Of a stretch of DNA of 6,875 bases, positions 5,978 through 6,875 are shown piece after piece. The position numbers were made by a program, and so were the translations under genes. Each line of letters opens with the position of its first letter. Position 1 is the stretch's first letter. This stretch comes from an uncultured Collinsella sp. (lineage in GTDB: Bacteria > Actinomycetota > Coriobacteriia > Coriobacteriales > Coriobacteriaceae). Under the pieces are notes generated by a model. It made no database searches, was not told where the DNA came from, and was given only the letters and a program-made list of their open reading frames with translations. Location: assembly GCA_902489955.1 (NCBI GenBank), contig CABUBY010000091.1, positions 1 through 6,875 on the forward strand, in the 5' to 3' direction.

Positions 5978-6835
5978 ATGGCACTTGTTACCACCGAAAA
6001 GATGCTCAAAGACGCTCAGGCCGGCCACTACGCCGTCGGCGCGTTCAACGTCGAGAACCTCGAGTTTGTTATGGCCGTTCTGGCCGCTGCCGAGGAGACC
6101 AAGTCCCCCGTCATCATGCAGACCACCCCGGGCACCATCAAGACCGCTGGTCTGGACTACTTCTACGGCATGGTCAAGGCTGCTGCCGAGCGCGCTTCCG
6201 TGCCCGTCGCTCTGCACCTCGATCACGGCGATGGCTATGACCGCTGCATGCAGGCTTTCCGCACCGGCTATACCTCTGTCATGATCGACGGTTCGCACGA
6301 GTCCCTCGAGGACAACATTGCCCTGACCAAGTCCGTCGCCGACGCTGGCCGCGCCATGGGCGTGCCCGTCGAGGCCGAGCTCGGCAAGGTCGGCGGCAAG
6401 GAGGACGACGGTCCCGCGGTTGAGGGCGAGAGCCCCTACACCGATCCGGCCGAGGCCAAGGAGTTCGTCGAGCGCACCGGCTGCACCTCGCTGGCCATTG
6501 GCGTTGGCACCAGCCACGGCGTGTACACGAGCGATCCTCACATCGAGCAGTCCGTGGTCAAGGCCATCCGCGACGCCGTCGACGTGCCGCTGGTTCTGCA
6601 CGGCACCTCTGGTGTGCCCGATGAGCAGGTTGCCGAGGCTGTGAAGAACGGCATCTGCAAGGTTAACTACGCCACCGAGCTGCGTCAGGCCTACACCAAG
6701 GGCTTCATGGCCTACATGGCCGAGAACCCCGCCTGCTTCGATCCCAAGAAGCCGGCCAAGGAGGGCATGCGTGAGATCACCGAGCTGGTTAAGATCCGCA
6801 TGACCAACCTCAACTCTGTGGGCAAAGCAGAGTAA
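5978..6835 (+). CDS. Class II ketose-bisphosphate aldolase (fructose- or tagatose-1,6-bisphosphate), GatY/KbaY-like
   Basis: Zinc-dependent cytoplasmic aldolase that splits a ketohexose 1,6-bisphosphate into DHAP and glyceraldehyde-3-phosphate. The 285-residue length equals that of the GatY/KbaY group. Catalytic and metal residues match: Asp82 and His83 in LHLDHGD, His180 in GTSHGVY, His208 in LVLHGTSG, plus MIDGSH at 102-107, VEAELGKVGG at 131-140 and NYATEL near 230. From memory of KbaY, TPGT, VEAELGxxGGxEDD, VPLVLHG and KVNxATEL are shared closely, more than with Bacillus-type FbaA. Specificity is therefore open; in an organism without another aldolase it would serve glycolysis. The ATG at 5978 has GAGAGGAG at 5961-5968; the frame is open to 5828, but the extra 50 residues are not family-like. 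It is divergent from the DeoR-type gene, a common regulator-target layout. Confidence 0.92.
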   Translation: MALVTTEKMLKDAQAGHYAVGAFNVENLEFVMAVLAAAEETKSPVIMQTTPGTIKTAGLDYFYGMVKAAAERASVPVALHLDHGDGYDRCMQAFRTGYTSVMIDGSHESLEDNIALTKSVADAGRAMGVPVEAELGKVGGKEDDGPAVEGESPYTDPAEAKEFVERTGCTSLAIGVGTSHGVYTSDPHIEQSVVKAIRDAVDVPLVLHGTSGVPDEQVAEAVKNGICKVNYATELRQAYTKGFMAYMAENPACFDPKKPAKEGMREITELVKIRMTNLNSVGKAE

Positions 6836-6855
6836 CAGCAAGGGTACTCTGATCC

Positions 6856-6875
6856 CACCGGGCCGTCCGGAAACG
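6856..6875 (+). terminator. Probable left arm of a terminator cut by the window end
   Basis: About 20 bases after the aldolase stop the sequence turns GC-rich and ends in CCG-GAAA-CG, which reads as the top of a hairpin with a GAAA tetraloop (6870-6873) and only two closing pairs visible. The right arm and U-tract would lie beyond the edge. Confidence 0.35.

Noticed and set aside
5852..6841. A 329-codon open frame on the minus strand
   Set aside because: Antisense shadow of the aldolase, whose catalytic residues are all conserved on the plus strand.

Overview
The window comes from a GC-rich bacterium. Codons are strongly biased to G/C in the third position, genes are short and tightly packed, and the only AT-rich stretches are intergenic. 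Gene content (a Firmicutes-type galT, a LacI regulator, a flavodiiron protein, a GatY/KbaY-like class II aldolase) suggests an anaerobic gut actinobacterium of the Coriobacteriia, most like Collinsella. That assignment is inference from gene style, not a database result.

Left part (1-2458): a leftward galactose operon, galK followed by galT, joined by a one-base TAATG stop/start overlap. galT runs off the left edge, so only its first 305 residues are visible. The gap upstream of galK carries three near-identical LacI-type operators, two of them forming an exact 18-bp inverted repeat. It is shared with a divergent lacI/galR-type gene.

Middle part (2459-4840): the rightward LacI-family regulator, then a 129-base gap with an extended -10 promoter and a small dyad. 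Next is fprA, a stand-alone flavodiiron protein that probably removes oxygen and/or nitric oxide, closed by a strong intrinsic terminator.

Right part (4840-6875): a leftward DeoR-family regulator convergent with fprA, a 277-334 base AT-rich divergent control region (depending on the regulator's start), and a rightward class II ketose-bisphosphate aldolase. The last bases look like the left half of a terminator hairpin.

Taken together, the genes cover galactose entry (Leloir kinase and transferase, repressed by a LacI-type sensor), lower sugar-phosphate cleavage (aldolase, possibly controlled by the DeoR regulator) and oxidative/nitrosative defence. No mobile element, CRISPR array, tRNA or rRNA is visible. 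I found no clearly new system. The most interesting items are the three-operator layout, the non-canonical first motif of the galactokinase, and the tagatose-like character of the aldolase beside a DeoR regulator.
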